Shown here piece by piece: positions 36,421-49,200 of a stretch of 64,000 nucleotides of DNA. Origin of the DNA: Anaspis maculata. Taxonomy: Eukaryota > Arthropoda > Insecta > Coleoptera > Scraptiidae. The notes below the pieces were generated by a model that searched no databases, was not told where the DNA came from, and saw nothing but the letters and a program-made list of their open reading frames with translations. Positions within the stretch are counted from its first letter, which is position 1; the number at the start of each line of letters is the position of its first letter. Location: assembly GCA_949128115.1 (NCBI GenBank), contig OX421965.1, positions 30,189,681 to 30,253,680 of the forward strand. The letters are read 5' to 3'. A program made the position numbers and the translations under genes.

Positions 36421-36930
36421 TTTCGTCTTCAGTAGCAAATCACCTGAAGATTATATTTCTGTGGTTCTAATCGCAAATAATTGTGAAGAAAGATCCTGCA
36501 AGCTGCGAGGTCTGCTATAGTAGGTTCACTTGTACTACTACCGACCGACGACGACGACCATTCAAGGCCGACAAAAACTCGTTCCGCCAAGCTCCAAAAC
36601 GGAAGCAAATTACAAACTGAAGGTACTCACATGCAACTTTGAGCGGCTGGGTTTTTTGAAATTTGGTTTAATTAACTTTTTATACGTAAATCCTGCTGCA
36701 ACTGCAGGCCTGCTGAGATGTTTCTTATCTTGCCAATAGTGCTTCATGATTCGTCATGTCTTTTCGACTGCAAGAGGTGAAAGGATTGATGATTCAAAAG
36801 ACAACAAACACGCAAATATAGATAAATATTGCGCCTCTTAGGGCCATATAGCGGGCACCTCGCATTTTTATGAAACAAAGCTCTCCGACTATCACAACAT
36901 CAGACGGTCGAACCGAACAACTGCACAGGC

Positions 36931-36970
36931 ACGTGTTTCGCCCCTACTAGAGGCTTATCAGTGCGCAGGC
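36931..36970 (-). ncRNA. Hammerhead-ribozyme-like motif
   Basis: On the minus strand: CTGATAA, a fully pairable GCCTC/GGGGC stem II, then GAAAC. The core differs from the consensus CTGATGA by one base at a position needed for cleavage, so the copy is probably weak or dead. A related copy lies at 2385-2428. The retroelement family is unknown, possibly a second PLE lineage. Confidence 0.4.
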
Positions 36971-37592
36971 GTGCTCAGCTCAACCATCCGATGCTGTGGT
37001 AGTCAGAAAACTCATGGTAATATACACCCAAGTGAACTCCTAATATGTGAGTCCTCCAAGCGGCGCCATCTATCAAAGGCATTCCGCAGATGCTATATTT
37101 CAAGGCATCAGGCATGCGAGGGAATTAACAGAATTCCACGTAAAGCAACACCGTCGCCAAGAACATCGATGGTAGGTGTACACATGTATACTCAAGCCGA
37201 GTAGAGCAATGTTAAAAGACAACAAACACGCAAATAAACTGCTCACAAATTGAAGTGGATATTTTCAAAAAGAGGTTTTCTTAAAATCGCCAGAAGATTC
37301 TTAAAAATTACTCGATTGTGAAACCGCTTGCACTGTTTTGAAGAAAAATGTCAATATTTTCAAGAACTACTGAAGTCCTCCACAAAAATCACATGGATAT
37401 GTCTAATACAGGGTGATGAAAAAAGTCGTTCAGTTTTGTTCTTTTTTACTCTTGTGCAGGAGATTGTTCATCCACCCTGTACACCTATATTTACTTGGAT
37501 CTTATAGTCTGTAGCTTATGTAACTCGTCAGTTTTTAGTTTTTCGCTTTCTGTTGCGTAATTACCGAAATATAGCCTTTTCACTTTCAAAGG

Positions 37593-38750
37593 GGTGTTCC
37601 ACAGGGATCATTATTGGGACCGTTACTATACATAATCTATGCCAATGACCTACCTTCGGTTCTGGATGAAAGAGTTCTGCAGTTTGCTGACGACACTTCG
37701 GTGGTCATCAGCACGGGAGCGGGAGGTGACGTCCGGCGGCGATTGAGTGAGGGGATCAATTCTGCCCTGGGGACACTAGATCATTGGTTCAAAAACAACA
37801 ATTTGCTACTAAATGTAAATAAGACGCAAATGATCGAGTTCAGCTTCGGTCAATCAGAACGATTGAGCATTGCTTATGGTAATAATGATATTTACATTAA
37901 ATCCGTTGATCAGATCACTTTCTTAGGTATTGGAATTGATTCGAGGTTGGACTGGTCATTTCACATTGACGACGGTGTTGTCTCCAGGGTGGGAGGATTT
38001 GCCTATGCACTGAGAGTGATGAGCCAGCTGATTAGCGTCCGGGCGTCTATGATGGCATATTATGCACATGTTCAGTCTAGATTGAGTTATGGTGTCATTT
38101 TTTGGGGTCATTCTAAAGAATCTATCAGAGTTTTTAGACTGCAGAAGAGATGTGTTAGGAACGTGTTGCAACTCCCTTACCAGGAAAGCTGCAGAATACA
38201 CTTCACCCAAAAGGGTATACTTACCCTCCCAAGTATTTATATATACGAGTGTGTGTTGTTTGTCAAACGAAATATGGACCTTTTCGGTAATGTTGGTCAT
38301 GGTCACGATACGCGAAATAGACAAGATTTATCTTGCGACAAATACAACTTCAGCTTTCTCCAGAAAAACGTGGAATTTATGACAACAAAAATTTTTAATA
38401 AGTTTTCTTTAGAGCTGCGCAGTCTCCCTATGAGACGGCTTCGGGTTTCTCTCCATGCCATATTAGTTCGGAAGGCCTACTATGACCTCGATGAATTTTT
38501 TTCTTACAAGGATATATAAAATTTGGAATCTGTTGTAATGTTGTATATATTTTGTTGAAAATTTCATGTAATGTTTTTATGTTTTTGTACAAATTATTTT
38601 CTATATATTTCTGTATATTTTGTGATTATTTTATATTTCATTATCTTTATTTTTTAGTCATGACGCGTTCTACGCCTTACAGGCAAAACATGTACATTAT
38701 TTTTTTTTGTACTGAACAAATAAAATATTATCTATCTATCTATCTATCTA
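37593..38750 (+). mobile_element. 5'-truncated CR1-like LINE fragment
   Basis: Flanked by TCAAAG duplicates (37587-37592 and 38751-38756). It opens at the reverse-transcriptase motif GVPQGSLLGP and ends in a TATC-unit tail (about 38,730-38,750), preceded by AATAAA. Truncation at the 5' end and a tetranucleotide tail are typical of target-primed insertion by CR1/L2-type LINEs. Confidence 0.85.
37597..38519 (+). pseudogene. Reverse transcriptase C-terminal part, CR1-like LINE
   Basis: About 307 codons open, from GVPQGSLLGPLLYIIYANDL to a stop at 38519. The catalytic FADD is present about 30 residues in. Thumb and C-terminal regions follow, with HDTRNRQDL and a final LPMRRLRVSLHAILVRKAYY. The fingers part of the polymerase and the endonuclease are missing, because the copy began mid-gene. 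There is no promoter, so it should not be expressed as a working enzyme although its frame is still clean. Confidence 0.85.
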
Positions 38751-38899
38751 TCAAAGTCGTTTTATCGATGAATCTACTAAATCCGGGCGCTACTGGATTC
38801 TTTTTTGTACTAAGCAATGCCACTTGGTACTTTAAGAACGATTTTTCACGCAGATTTCAAAATTAACGGAGGTATGGCGTCTCAACCATCTGATGTATA

Positions 38900-39265
38900 C
38901 AGGATGTCGCAAAAAAAATCATTTATGAGATTCATTTTATTTCGAAATAATCAGTAGCAAAATGTCGTTGCAAAGATCAACTCCAGGTAAGTTCGGTATC
39001 GTGGCAAATATCTTGCGGAATGGTATAAGGCAAAGAGAATTTGCCAATTTAGTGAACGCATCACAAAGTGTCATCGGTGGGCAAAGAGACGACTCCAAGC
39101 CACTGGCAGTGCCCGAATCACACATGGAGAAGGTCGCCCGAGAATAATTTCAGTAATGGAAGATCTTTTCCTGTTAGACATAAAATTGTAAGATTGAGAA
39201 GTGAAATTTTCTACAACCTGTAATAAGGTATCAAAAACAAATTTCTATAGTCATGCGACACCCTG
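38900..39265 (+). mobile_element. Internally deleted Tc1/mariner-type element
   Basis: Ends CAGGATGTCGCA and, at the right, the complement of CAGGGTGTCGCA, with TA at 38898-38899 (the right TA is mutated to AA). Inside is the start of a Tc1-like transposase. At 366 bp it lacks the catalytic domain and could move only with transposase supplied by another copy. Confidence 0.75.
38962..39190 (+). pseudogene. Tc1-like transposase, N-terminal fragment
   Basis: The first frame reads MSLQRSTPGKFGIVANILRN and continues through GIRQREFANLVNASQSVI, the helix-turn-helix that binds the element ends in Tc1-type transposases. A one-base shift near 39,080 moves the rest (RRLQATGSARI, GEGRPRIISV) into another frame. 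That second part matches the linker and GRPR hook between the two DNA-binding domains. The DDE catalytic domain is absent. Similarity is to the family pattern only, so the subfamily is not assigned. Confidence 0.8.
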
Positions 39266-39747
39266 AATATTTTGATATAGTCTTCCATTTGAAATCTGCT
39301 CAAACAATCGTTCTGAAAGTACCAAGTGGCATTGTTTTGTAAGTACCAAAAAATCCAGTAGCCCCCCGGATTTATTCATCGACAAAATGACTTTGGAAAG
39401 TAAAAAGGCTCTATTTCAGTAAGTACGCAACGGAAAGCAAAAAAATTGAAACTAACGAGTTACATAAGCTACAGACTATAAGATCCAAGTAAATATAGGT
39501 GTACAGGGTGGATGAACAATCTCCTGCATGAGATTTAAAAAGAGCAAAACTGAACGACTTTTTTTATCACCCTGTATTAGACTCATCCATGTGATTTTTG
39601 TGGGGGAATTCAGTAGTTCTTGAGAATATTGTCATTTTTCTTCAAAACAGTGCCAGCGGTTTCACAATCGAGTGATTTTCAAGAATTTTCTGGCGATTTC
39701 AAAAAAACCTCTTTTTAAAAATATCCACTTCAATCTGTGAGCAGTTT

Positions 39748-40660
39748 ATAAATAAATATTGCGCCTCTTAGATTGATGATTCCATGGGACTCCTTTTTTT
39801 GGATGAAAGCTTAGTACTTTTTTAGTTTGAATCAACCTAAAGTTGGACCGGCTTCAAGAGGTTAGAAATATTTTTGACACCTGTCAGATGTCAAAGCTGC
39901 TTTGATTTATTTGTTCATTGGCGAAAATTGAAAACAGGTCGAAAAACTACTACATTTTCCAATATAATGGAAAAAAGCGTCAGACATCACGTCCCGCAAA
40001 AATATTCCGTCTATCTGCAGAGGATATGCGTAAAAAATACGTTTTAAAAGTGGTCCGAACGACGAACGCTAAATGAAGCCAGAGCAGCCAACCGCAAAGT
40101 TTTGGGGATTTCAACATTAATAAGAATAATTTTCAATCATAATCAGCAATTTTGATATTTGTAGAGAACCATCTCCTTGGATAGAACAGTGATATTTTCA
40201 AAAGGTCGTTAAGCGACATTTTTGAAGACCGTTGAGGCGCATCTCCGAAGATCGCAAGGAATATCTCCAAATAACGTAGAGCTATGCGTATCTCTCGACT
40301 CTTGAGACTCGTAAAGGAAGATCTTGATGGATGTTAGGCAGAGCGATGCGATATTTTTGTATATTTTCAACGAGCTATATGTTCGTTGTGATCTCCAAAG
40401 TTTTTAGATCCACATTCTAGATGTTCGTATAGCAATCTTCATATTCTTGTGAATGTTAGGCGACATGTGGGAGAATTACTGGACAATATTTTCAAGGATG
40501 AGAGAGCAACACTACAGAGGATCATTTAGCAATATTTCTGAGGAATGTGATATTTTGGGCGAAAATCTCAGAGAATCATTGAGTGATGCTTGATGCAATC
40601 TCACTCAATAATCATCCAACGATATTTTGAAAGAGCGTAGAGCATTGTCCGCTTTTTATT
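39748..40660. other. Unrecognised intergenic DNA
   Basis: No gene. Between about 40,150 and 40,640 a loose theme (gatattttcaaagg..., gagcgatgc...) recurs at short intervals, suggesting a decayed tandem repeat. Confidence 0.35.
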
Positions 40661-40663
40661 CAT

Positions 40664-40679
40664 AGACCCTCCCCCCTTT
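40664..40679 (-). promoter_or_regulatory. Polypurine tract of the gypsy remnant
   Basis: On the minus strand AAAAGGGGGGAGGGTC lies right after the stop of the integrase C-terminal ORF. This is where the plus-strand primer of a gypsy element should be. The LTR expected next is not recognisable. Confidence 0.6.
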
Positions 40680-43180
40680 TTAAGGAGATGCCTCGAAGGT
40701 GCAGGAACAGTCTCGAAAATACGAGAATTCCGATCGCTCTGGAATATGTCTGATTCTACGTTCAGCCGCCTCAGCTTCTTCTACGTCCTCGTAGAACCAA
40801 TCCTCGGATCGTTGAAGATAAGGACAGAGACCGTGCACCTCCTTCATTTTTTCTTTCTGCCCTCTACATATCCAGAAGGCGACATCGTTCAAGCACTTGA
40901 AAATCTCGTACGGTTCTTTCCAATCTCGCTGTAGCTTCGGGCACCTTTCTTTCCGCTTTTTGGGATTGTAGAACCACACCAACTCGCCTTCTCCGAACTT
41001 AGGCTCAAAGGCTTTCCAGTCTCGAGGAGCTTCCATACGGTCGTTTTCTGTCTGGGTGTGGCTTCGAGCAAATTTGTGCACTGACCAGAGACTCTCTACA
41101 GCTCTGGCACTCACTAAGCATGACCTCGGGATTCTTATGGACAGGAGCCACATACCAACTCGACGAGAAGTCTCAGTTCTTTCCCCATCACCTCCATCTT
41201 AGGATCTCGTGTAATACTTCCGATTCAAAATTTCTTCCTTGATCCGAATGTAACTCCATCAACAGCACTCCATATCTTTATATCACGTGATCCACAAAGA
41301 CTTTCCCCACGGTTCGAGCTTCCTGGTTTGAAATTGGTATGGCTTCGGATCACTTTGAGAAATAATCCATGACGACCAGCAAATATTTATTTTCCTACTT
41401 CGTTACAGGAAGTGGACCTCAGAGTGGACCAAGGATATTCACCGCCAACCTCTCAAATGGAGCTCCCACATGCCAATCTTATTGCTGCATCTTGGCATGT
41501 TGTCTTCAGTGAGGCCCTTTGCTCGAATTGCATGCCTCACATGTTCTGATGTAAATTTATACGTCATGTTGATACCATAACCCAATAGAATATCTCCCGA
41601 ACTTTCTTCATGGTTTTCTTCACTCTTCGCATTGTCTTCGCTGACAGCTTCATGAAGCTGGATCAAGATTCTTTTCACAAGCTTTTTTGGAACCACAAGT
41701 TTGTTCTTGACACATTTACCATCAGCGCTGTCCCATAGTCTATTGAGCGTTCTCTTCTTTAATCGTAGCTTATTTCTTCCAAAGAAAGTCCCATCACCAC
41801 TATCACCATCATCACCACTTCCTTATTCTCTTGCTTCGAACAATGCTTGCAGTGTTCCGGGCATGGTCGTCGAGGCAAGGCGGCAGCGTCGAATTGTTCC
41901 TTTTTAGGTCGATGCTGAATTTCCATGTCATAAACTTTTAGTCTTTCGATCTACCAAGCAACTTGTTTTTCTGGATTTTTGAAGTTTTGTTAACCATTAT
42001 GGCGCATTGAGCCATAATCTGTTCTTGGGTTGAATCTTTGGCCGTTCAGGTATGCATGAAAGTGCTTGATTTATTTAACGACTGCAGATAGCTCTCTCCT
42101 TGTTACGCAATAGTTTTGTTCTGGTTTGCTTAACCTGCTGCTGTAGTAGGCCAGAACCTTCTGTTGTCCATTTTGCATTTGCGACAGCACAGCGCCTACC
42201 GCTTCTTCACTGCAGTCTCTGTCAAGGATGAAGGTGCCTTCGTCTCGAGGAAATACGGGAGTCGTTATCAGAACATTTTTCAAGTCGGAAGACTTTCTTG
42301 GCTTCTGTGAAGCAGTTGAGAGGTTCAGCGATCTAGGTGTATCTTTTCAAAAACTTGCGGTGATAGCTGCATGAACCAAGGAAACTCCTAACTTCTCGAA
42401 TGTTGCCTGGCGTGTTCCAGTCCTTTACATCTTGAACCTTGTCTTCGTCGGTTTGAAGACCATCTTTAGATATCACATGACCCAGATACTTCACCTTTCT
42501 TTGAAATATGTAAGCTACTGCTACATTTCTTTGGATTGAGCTTCAAGCCTTTCTCTTGTAATTTCCGGAGAAAACTTGCTGAAATCAGTCCATTTTCTTG
42601 TGAAAAGTCTTGTTATGAATAGTCACATCGTCCAAGTAAACCAGAGCAGTTTACCATGACAGTCGTCTCAGGACCTCCTCCGTCAACTTCTCGAAGGTCG
42701 CCGGGGCATCACATAAACCGAACGGCATGACTTTGATGTGCCAAAGTCCAGCACACGAAACAAAAGCGATATTTTCTTTGTCTTTTGGGTTCATTTCCAC
42801 TTGCCAGTGGCCGTTCTGTAGACCTAACGTAGAAAACCAGCTTGCTCCGGAAACGATGTCAATTGTGTCATCAGTTCTTGGCAACGGGTGAGAGTCTTTC
42901 TTGGTAACGTCATTGAACTTCCGGTTATCGGCATGTTATCGGCACAGAGACGTGTTGTTCTATCTTTCTTCGTCATCAAAACAATTCGTGAAGCCCAAGG
43001 ATAACACGAAGGCTCAATTACTCCTCGCTCCTTCATGTCGTCAATAAGGCAATGTAATTCTTCTATCCGGGTGAATGAAATTCAACGGTGGGTGGAGGTG
43101 GGGTCTGCTTGATTGGCTGAGCACCACCAACATTGATCCGATGTTGTACCATTTTTTGTTCGTCCAAAGTCCTTAGTTCG
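40680..43180 (-). pseudogene. Gypsy/Ty3-type pol, decayed
   Basis: Minus-strand pieces appear in the correct order. Before the polymerase come VQHRINVGGAQPIKQ and MKERGVIEPSCYPWASRIVL. The reverse transcriptase has WFSTLGLQNGHWQVEM, VMPFGLCDAPATFE and the catalytic VYLDD near 42,630. RNase H has FILDRDCSEEAVGAVLSQMQ and RELSAVV (42,071-42,283). The integrase core has VMDYFSK and HSDQGRNFES near 41,250-41,380. The C-terminal domain has GEGELVWFYNPKKRKERCPK (40,680-41,153). Numerous stops and shifts break the frame. Gag and protease are missing. It belongs to the gypsy group that makes a pol polyprotein for self-copying and integration. This copy is inactive. Confidence 0.9.
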
Positions 43181-43919
43181 AACCCCAGCTCTAGCACCGT
43201 AGTGTGATTTCATCGCAAGTGATCTCGTGACCTGAGCTCGTCGCGCCCTGTCAGAACCTAGGTACGGTCATTCACTCTCTGTTCCAGGATCATGATCCGT
43301 GATCCTGGCCGAAAGAAAGCGGATGAGGTCAGTGAGCAAATCTGCGACCTGCCGGCGACGCAGTCCCCAGAATGACAATTTGACAACACAGCGTAGTTCA
43401 GATGAAGGTTTCATGTCATACAGACACAAATTTCAACGTAACCTCCCTTGAATCAAGATGACATTAGACATAAAAAATCAGGGACTCCAACAAAACTCTA
43501 ATTTTTCATGGCCAGCTGTAGTTTTTTCAAGCTTGGAATGGATTATAGCAATGATCTTCTCTAAGAAAGTTTGTAAGGTTCTAGAGTGACATATCAGATC
43601 GAGTATCTAAGGTTTGTCAAAGGGTATTATCTACCAAGATCGTTGAGCGAAATTCCTATTCTAAGGATTGTACCTATTACCTGTTCACGTTGCAAATGCA
43701 GAACTCGAGATTTTTTTAATCAAATATAAAGTGATAGGCTAGGGGGCTACGGCTATGGTTGATGGCACTTGCAATTGCTTGCTCCAATTGTCGTCCGATA
43801 CAAAATCTCCCATTTTAGATGACTTGATTTTCCATGAAATTCTATATTCTTCGTTCACACAAGCCTATAGAAACCTATAAGGACAAGACTATTATTACTG
43901 TGGTTAAGGATGGAGTCAT

Positions 43920-44217
43920 ATTGGTGAAATAAACGTTGCGAAATCAATCCGTGTGGGTTTATTCCTTAACGGATTCTTACCATTTTGATTTCTTTCGAAA
44001 GCTACAAGGATGTACTTTCGTTTAAGCCCATTTGCATTTCCGAAATTGAAAAAAAAAATAAAAATTGACGTTTGAAAAAATTATTTTTGAATTTTGGAAA
44101 TGCCAATGGGCTCAAATCAAAGTACATCCTTGTAGCTTTCGAAAGAGACCAAAATGGTAAGAATCCGTCAAGGAATAAACCCCCACGGATTGATTTCGCA
44201 ACGCTTGTTTTACCAAT
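43920..44217. mobile_element. MITE, about 298 bp
   Basis: Long inverted repeats start ATTGGTGAAATAAACGTTGC and end GCAACGCTTGTTTTACCAAT. The arms cover almost the whole length. A half copy lies at 27873-28052, so it is a dispersed family. Non-coding. The 43,181-43,919 stretch to its left holds no recognised gene. Confidence 0.8.
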
Positions 44218-44529
44218 TCAACACCGTCCTTGAAACACGCCACAAGCAGATAGTAATGGTACAATCAACTAACACTCAAAGGAGTACTCTACCGTACCGC
44301 ATGGAACTTTCGGTATGCTTGTAGGAAATTAACTATTTTGAGGCTTGTTCGACATCTCCAGTCTTTCCAGAGTTAATTGGATATTGTAGTGCTTCATAAT
44401 ATGGTATAGTTTGTAATGTCATGCTATTGGTATTTGTGGCTCAGTTTATTCCAAGATAAGGGATGGAGTGGCGGAGTCTCTGTCTACAAGAGTTACCAAT
44501 GCCAGCCGAGAGGCGACATTTAGAGTAGG

Positions 44530-44969
44530 TAACTTTTGACTACAGAGGTGCTTCCGCTCACCAAAACTGAAATTGGCTGTAATTTAAACAGAAAATGGCA
44601 GAAGGTCATTATTGCAATTCACAAGTCACATAAATCATCACACTTGGATATCGCAGTTTGCTGTCTTCGCATTCTCACTCTGGATTCAATTCTGCTCTCA
44701 TATCCATGCTGTGTCTTATAAATACCCGCGCCCTGTATTTAAGAGTATTTCAGACGTCTTCTAGCAAAGCCTTGAAGGTTCTCATTGCTTCCAAGATTAT
44801 TTCGTTACATTTCAGCATTGGTTGCTAGTCTATTCACGAGAGCCCTAAAAAAGAGTATTGGCTTCGCAAACATTCCGGCAAGTTCTCTCTCCACGGCTCC
44901 TCCGCCAGTTGTACAAGTGTGTGTCTTCCTCTTACTCGCGCATCGTGGTTCCCAGCGAGCTTCGTAACA
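44530..44969 (-). repeat. LTR-like sequence, copy 2
   Basis: Related to 36040-36420. On the minus strand it starts TGTTACGAAGCTCGCTGGG, shares CTGGCGGAGGAGCCGTG and AACTTGCCGGAATGTTTGCG, and has a TATA box (GGTATTTATAAGAC). The TG start and its position about 1.4 kb upstream of the gypsy pol remnant, in the same direction, make it a candidate 5' LTR of that element. Gag would then be deleted. Confidence 0.6.
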
Positions 44970-46264
44970 GACTTACGAATGTAAAATTGCGCCGGACCAC
45001 TTGAGGACGCCACAATTGAGATTCAAAATCTTATGAACAGTTTTTAAACTCGTACTAGCTAATTAATCAACTAAAATTAAAGAAAAAAAGAAGTGGTTGA
45101 AGTGTTACTGGCTTTCTACCAAACCCGATATACCAAACGGCGTGGATAACGTGGCTAGAGGTAGAATTCTCTAAAAGCGACACGCGCGCGGGCGAAAAGG
45201 GATAAATTCGGCGCTGCTAATTAGGACGGACGAGAGATTTTTTGCTTTGTGGTGTGGATGGGGCAGGTCTGTTCTACATTCCCTCTTTCTCTCTCTGCAT
45301 GTCGGCCTACCTACTGTTCGCATATTTAGAATTGAAATGAAATGGTAATAGATTCAAGTCGTTTTTTTGATGTCGATTGTGATCAGATGGACCCAGCGTG
45401 ACTCTCTGGGCATCAGGCCTCTCTCGACTGGTGTGCTCTGTGCTCGGCTCCCTCTCTGCTCCGGCGATGGTGCAGGCTGTCGTCATTACCACGTTTATCG
45501 CCCCGGAAAATTCAACGCAATCTGTTACTTTTCACTGAAATTGCTAAATGTGCATCAGAGAGAGGCTTTTAGAATTTTACATCCGAGATGGTGCACGTCA
45601 CGCCGGCTTCCACGACGCCCCTAATCAATATTTACAGGTAATGGGGGGAGGGGGGGCACATGCCGGTGCGGGCGGAAAATACACCTGTGATGTGCAGAAA
45701 AAACACCGAAGCGAAATTTCATAGACATGCCTTTGAAGTGCAATTTACCGGAGTGCACAACAAAATCTGCATTACGTCGTGCGAAATTTTAATGCGGTTA
45801 TATACCTGCATGTAAAAATGTTTCAAGCAAGAATAATATGGGGTAATTTATAGAGCGTTTCCGACTGGAGACTCAAGTGCATACGTTTCTGCTTTTGCAG
45901 TACTTAGCGTCGTTGAATCTGCAGGCTAGGTTCCATTTCGACATCATCATCATTATATCACTTTATCTGCGAAAATAATAATAATCTAGGTAGGTACTGG
46001 GAATTATTGAACAAATTATTGATAAAAATGATAATACACATTTTCCAATACATGCAGTGAGGAGCTGAGGAGGAGTGAGGGTTAAATTTTGAAGTTGAGG
46101 GGGGGGGGAGAGTAATGGGTCAATTTGGGTGTCACTTTTTCCACCGAAAATTCTCTTTTTCGAAGCTATTCAGGATGATGCACACTAAACTGAAGAGAAT
46201 TGAGGGGTCCAGAATATTGGAAGGTACACTCAGAGAATTTTTAGGAAGAAGGGGGGTGAAGTTA
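44970..46264. other. Unrecognised intergenic DNA
   Basis: A GC-richer patch at 45,390-45,620 carries an 85-codon frame of no recognised family that is followed by a possible splice donor (ACAG|GTAATG near 45,638). It could be a host exon but nothing else supports it. Poly-G runs occur near 46,105. Confidence 0.35.
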
Positions 46265-46272
46265 AAATTTTA

Positions 46273-49200
46273 GAAAATATTTTTTTAAAAAAGAGAATTT
46301 TATTTTCTTTAATTTGATATATAAATAATTTATTCAAATAAAATAAATTAACACCTTTCTATATAAAATAGATTGCCTAAGACAAAGGATACCGCATCAT
46401 AGTGAATTTTCTAATTAAGTTGAATAAATAATTTGATAAGTTGGAATTTATACATAGAGTTAAATTTTAAATTGAGAACATATGGTGTTTGAAAATTCTG
46501 ATGGAATCCTTGAGTGCGGATAATGCGATATCCTTTGCCCTTCTGGTCGATACATTAAATAACTGACAGAAATTTGTGATAAAAAATTTGGGAATGGTTC
46601 CCCGAGCTCCTATAAGGTACCCGAACACCTGAATACTATCTATATCATATTTTGTTTTAAAATAAGATATAGTCGGTTCATAAATGGTTCGCTTTTCAAC
46701 ATGAACAGCTTCAGGTTGTTCTTTGCTATCTTCAAATCTTATAGTTGGATCTAGTATGTATCCTTTCCGTCGCTTTCTGTCGATGGCAAGGACGTCAACT
46801 CTTCGCCAGCTGCCGTTGTCTGCCAAACCCGGTACCTCTTCGTGTGTTTCCCAGCCTTTGGTTTTGAGAATTTTCGCAAGGGATGCTCGGATTGTGTGAT
46901 GGCGTGCATTGCGAAGAGCTTCACCAAATGGACATACACCAAGAATGTGCGGCAATGTTTCAAAAGCTACATTATTCTCAATGCCGACACTACAGCGGCG
47001 ACATCGGTTGCCGTCTTGGCTTCGTCCTGGGGTGGCTCTGCATGCCGTTACGTTCCCGTTCATTTTAATTGCTTCGGTGTATTCGGAGCTCGTCAGGCCC
47101 TTTCTGGTTGACATCCAGGAATTTGCCGGTGTGTATTCTGCAAATAGTATGACTCCACGGCCCTTGTGGGGCAATTTACACCACTGCGAGAATTCCCTCA
47201 GGCGTAGTATCTTCCTAATTTTCGTAGAATTAAGAGAAGAATCTTCCGTGCTAATTTCAAGATCTTCAGAAGCAGTCAAATTCAGGGCTTTCAGACATAT
47301 TTGTTTCTCGTTTGTTAGGTTCATGATCCGTGGAACAAGTTGGTTATCGGATTTCTCCAAAGTTTTGCAGATATTGAACCTCTGTAGGAAGGCTTCCCAA
47401 GAAGCTTTTATGAGTCCTAGCCCTTTATGAGTGCGAGGTGAGTACAACAGGTGGTCTGGTGTGTCGGACGGAATACAAAGAACTTCTTTCACCGCTGATT
47501 TTATCATTTTATCCAAGTTGTTGAGAAATGATTTAGGCATCATGTGAGCTGGAGTTGTTTGGTAGGGATATACAAGGGTTGGCCATATATACTGGTTGAG
47601 TACTGTAATCTTCTGGTCTTGATGTAAAAATGGAGAACTGACCACTTGTCGTATATTTTCATTCAAGTCCTTGATGATTTTTGATTCATTGAAAATTATT
47701 GTGTTGTTGAAAGATACTCCTAGATATTTGACTGTTTTATCGTTACCAATAGAGTTGACAATGGTGTTATTAATAAAGAACTCCTTTTCAATTAATTGTC
47801 CATGGCGGATATGGATGATTTGTGTTTTCGAATCATTGAGAGAAAGGCCTATCTCTGAAAATCGTTGCTGAGCCATTCCCAACAGAAAGAAGGCAGAATC
47901 TTCATTATTAGCAACCAATACCGTATCGTCTGCGAAACCCATAATGGAGATTTTTGGTACAGAGTCACAGATGGAAAAACCATAAAACTCGGCAATTCCT
48001 GGCTCGGAGATATCACTTAGGATGTGATCTGTACACATATTGTAGAGAATAGGAGAAAGTGGCGCTCCTTGAAGAAGACCCCTCTTCAGTTCTATTGGTT
48101 TCGTTTTCCCTAGGCTGGTTTCGATTTGGATGGAGTTTCCCCTTTGAAGTTCTATTATAAGTCGTTTGAATCTAGATGGGATTTTCGTGGCATTCACAGT
48201 TTTCTCTATTTGTTTCAAACCAACGTTGTCATATGCTTTGCTTATGTCGAGGAACATAGTGGTCATGTCTTTCTTTTGCTGCTTAGCGGCTGTTAGAATG
48301 CCTTGTAGTATGCTAGAGTTAATAAAGGTGCCAGGTGTTGATGTGAAGCCTCTTTGATTTTGATTAAATGTAATAAATGGAGAGATCTTTCTGATGATCA
48401 CTCTTTCAATAATACGTCTTATCAGGGAGCAAATTGATATCGGACGCCAGTTACTGGTCATACTCGGATCACTTCCTTTGAAAATCAATATCGTTCTTGC
48501 ATTTTTAAGGCTAGTTGGGACGTATCCGGTGTTTATGATTCTATTTGTCAACAGGAGGAGTATTTCAGCTACTTGTTTCGATTTAAGTGAACGTGAAATG
48601 ATTCGATCTGGACCAGGTGCAGTGTCAATTTTGATTAATTTGATGGATTGTTGAATATCTTCAAGAATGATCTCATTGTCGGTGTCAGTCATAGATGTGT
48701 CAGTTTGATTGAAGTTCATGTCGTAAGCATCTTCGCCGGTAGTTTGGGATGTTGTGTTGTTTTCTGTACCAAAACGTTCAGAAAATGCTGCTGTGAGGAT
48801 ATCCAATGGAATGCTGCATACTTCTTGCTTTGTGTTGTCCATAACTTTTCTCACAGCCACACGTCGTCTGTTGTAGAAATTGAATTGTACGCTTTCGTAC
48901 AGGTATTTTTCTTTCCTTTTTTGCCTGTCCCTTTTCGTTTTTCTTTCAGGATTACTTGTCTTCTTGAAATTATTGTTGGTCTGAACCATTGTACTTTTCC
49001 GTTTTTTTCTCAATTCATAGTAACGTGTCGCTGGATGTTTTGGCCCAGGAAAGTATTTTAGCGACGAGGCTATGAAGGACTGAAAGGCTTTGATTGTGTT
49101 GTCGAATTCTTTGTCAGTCAACGCAAGAGAGAATTTTTTGTTCCATTCAGAGAGATCTTGTAGGTATTTTTCGAATTCTGCAGAGGGTGGATAGCTTTCG

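Larger units (their letters stand above)
37236..39747. mobile_element. Foldback centred on a Tc1-like transposase remnant
   Basis: Arms of about 480-500 bp, beginning AACTGCTCACAAATTGAAG at the left and ending with its complement at the right, surround a defective Tc1-like element (38900-39265). The left arm is split by a LINE fragment (37593-38750). A small ACAGGGTGATGAAAAAAGTC hairpin is present in both arms, so it was there before the arms were duplicated. The flanking aaacacgcaaata and attgcgcctctta phrases also occur uninterrupted near 36,810. Confidence 0.75.
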
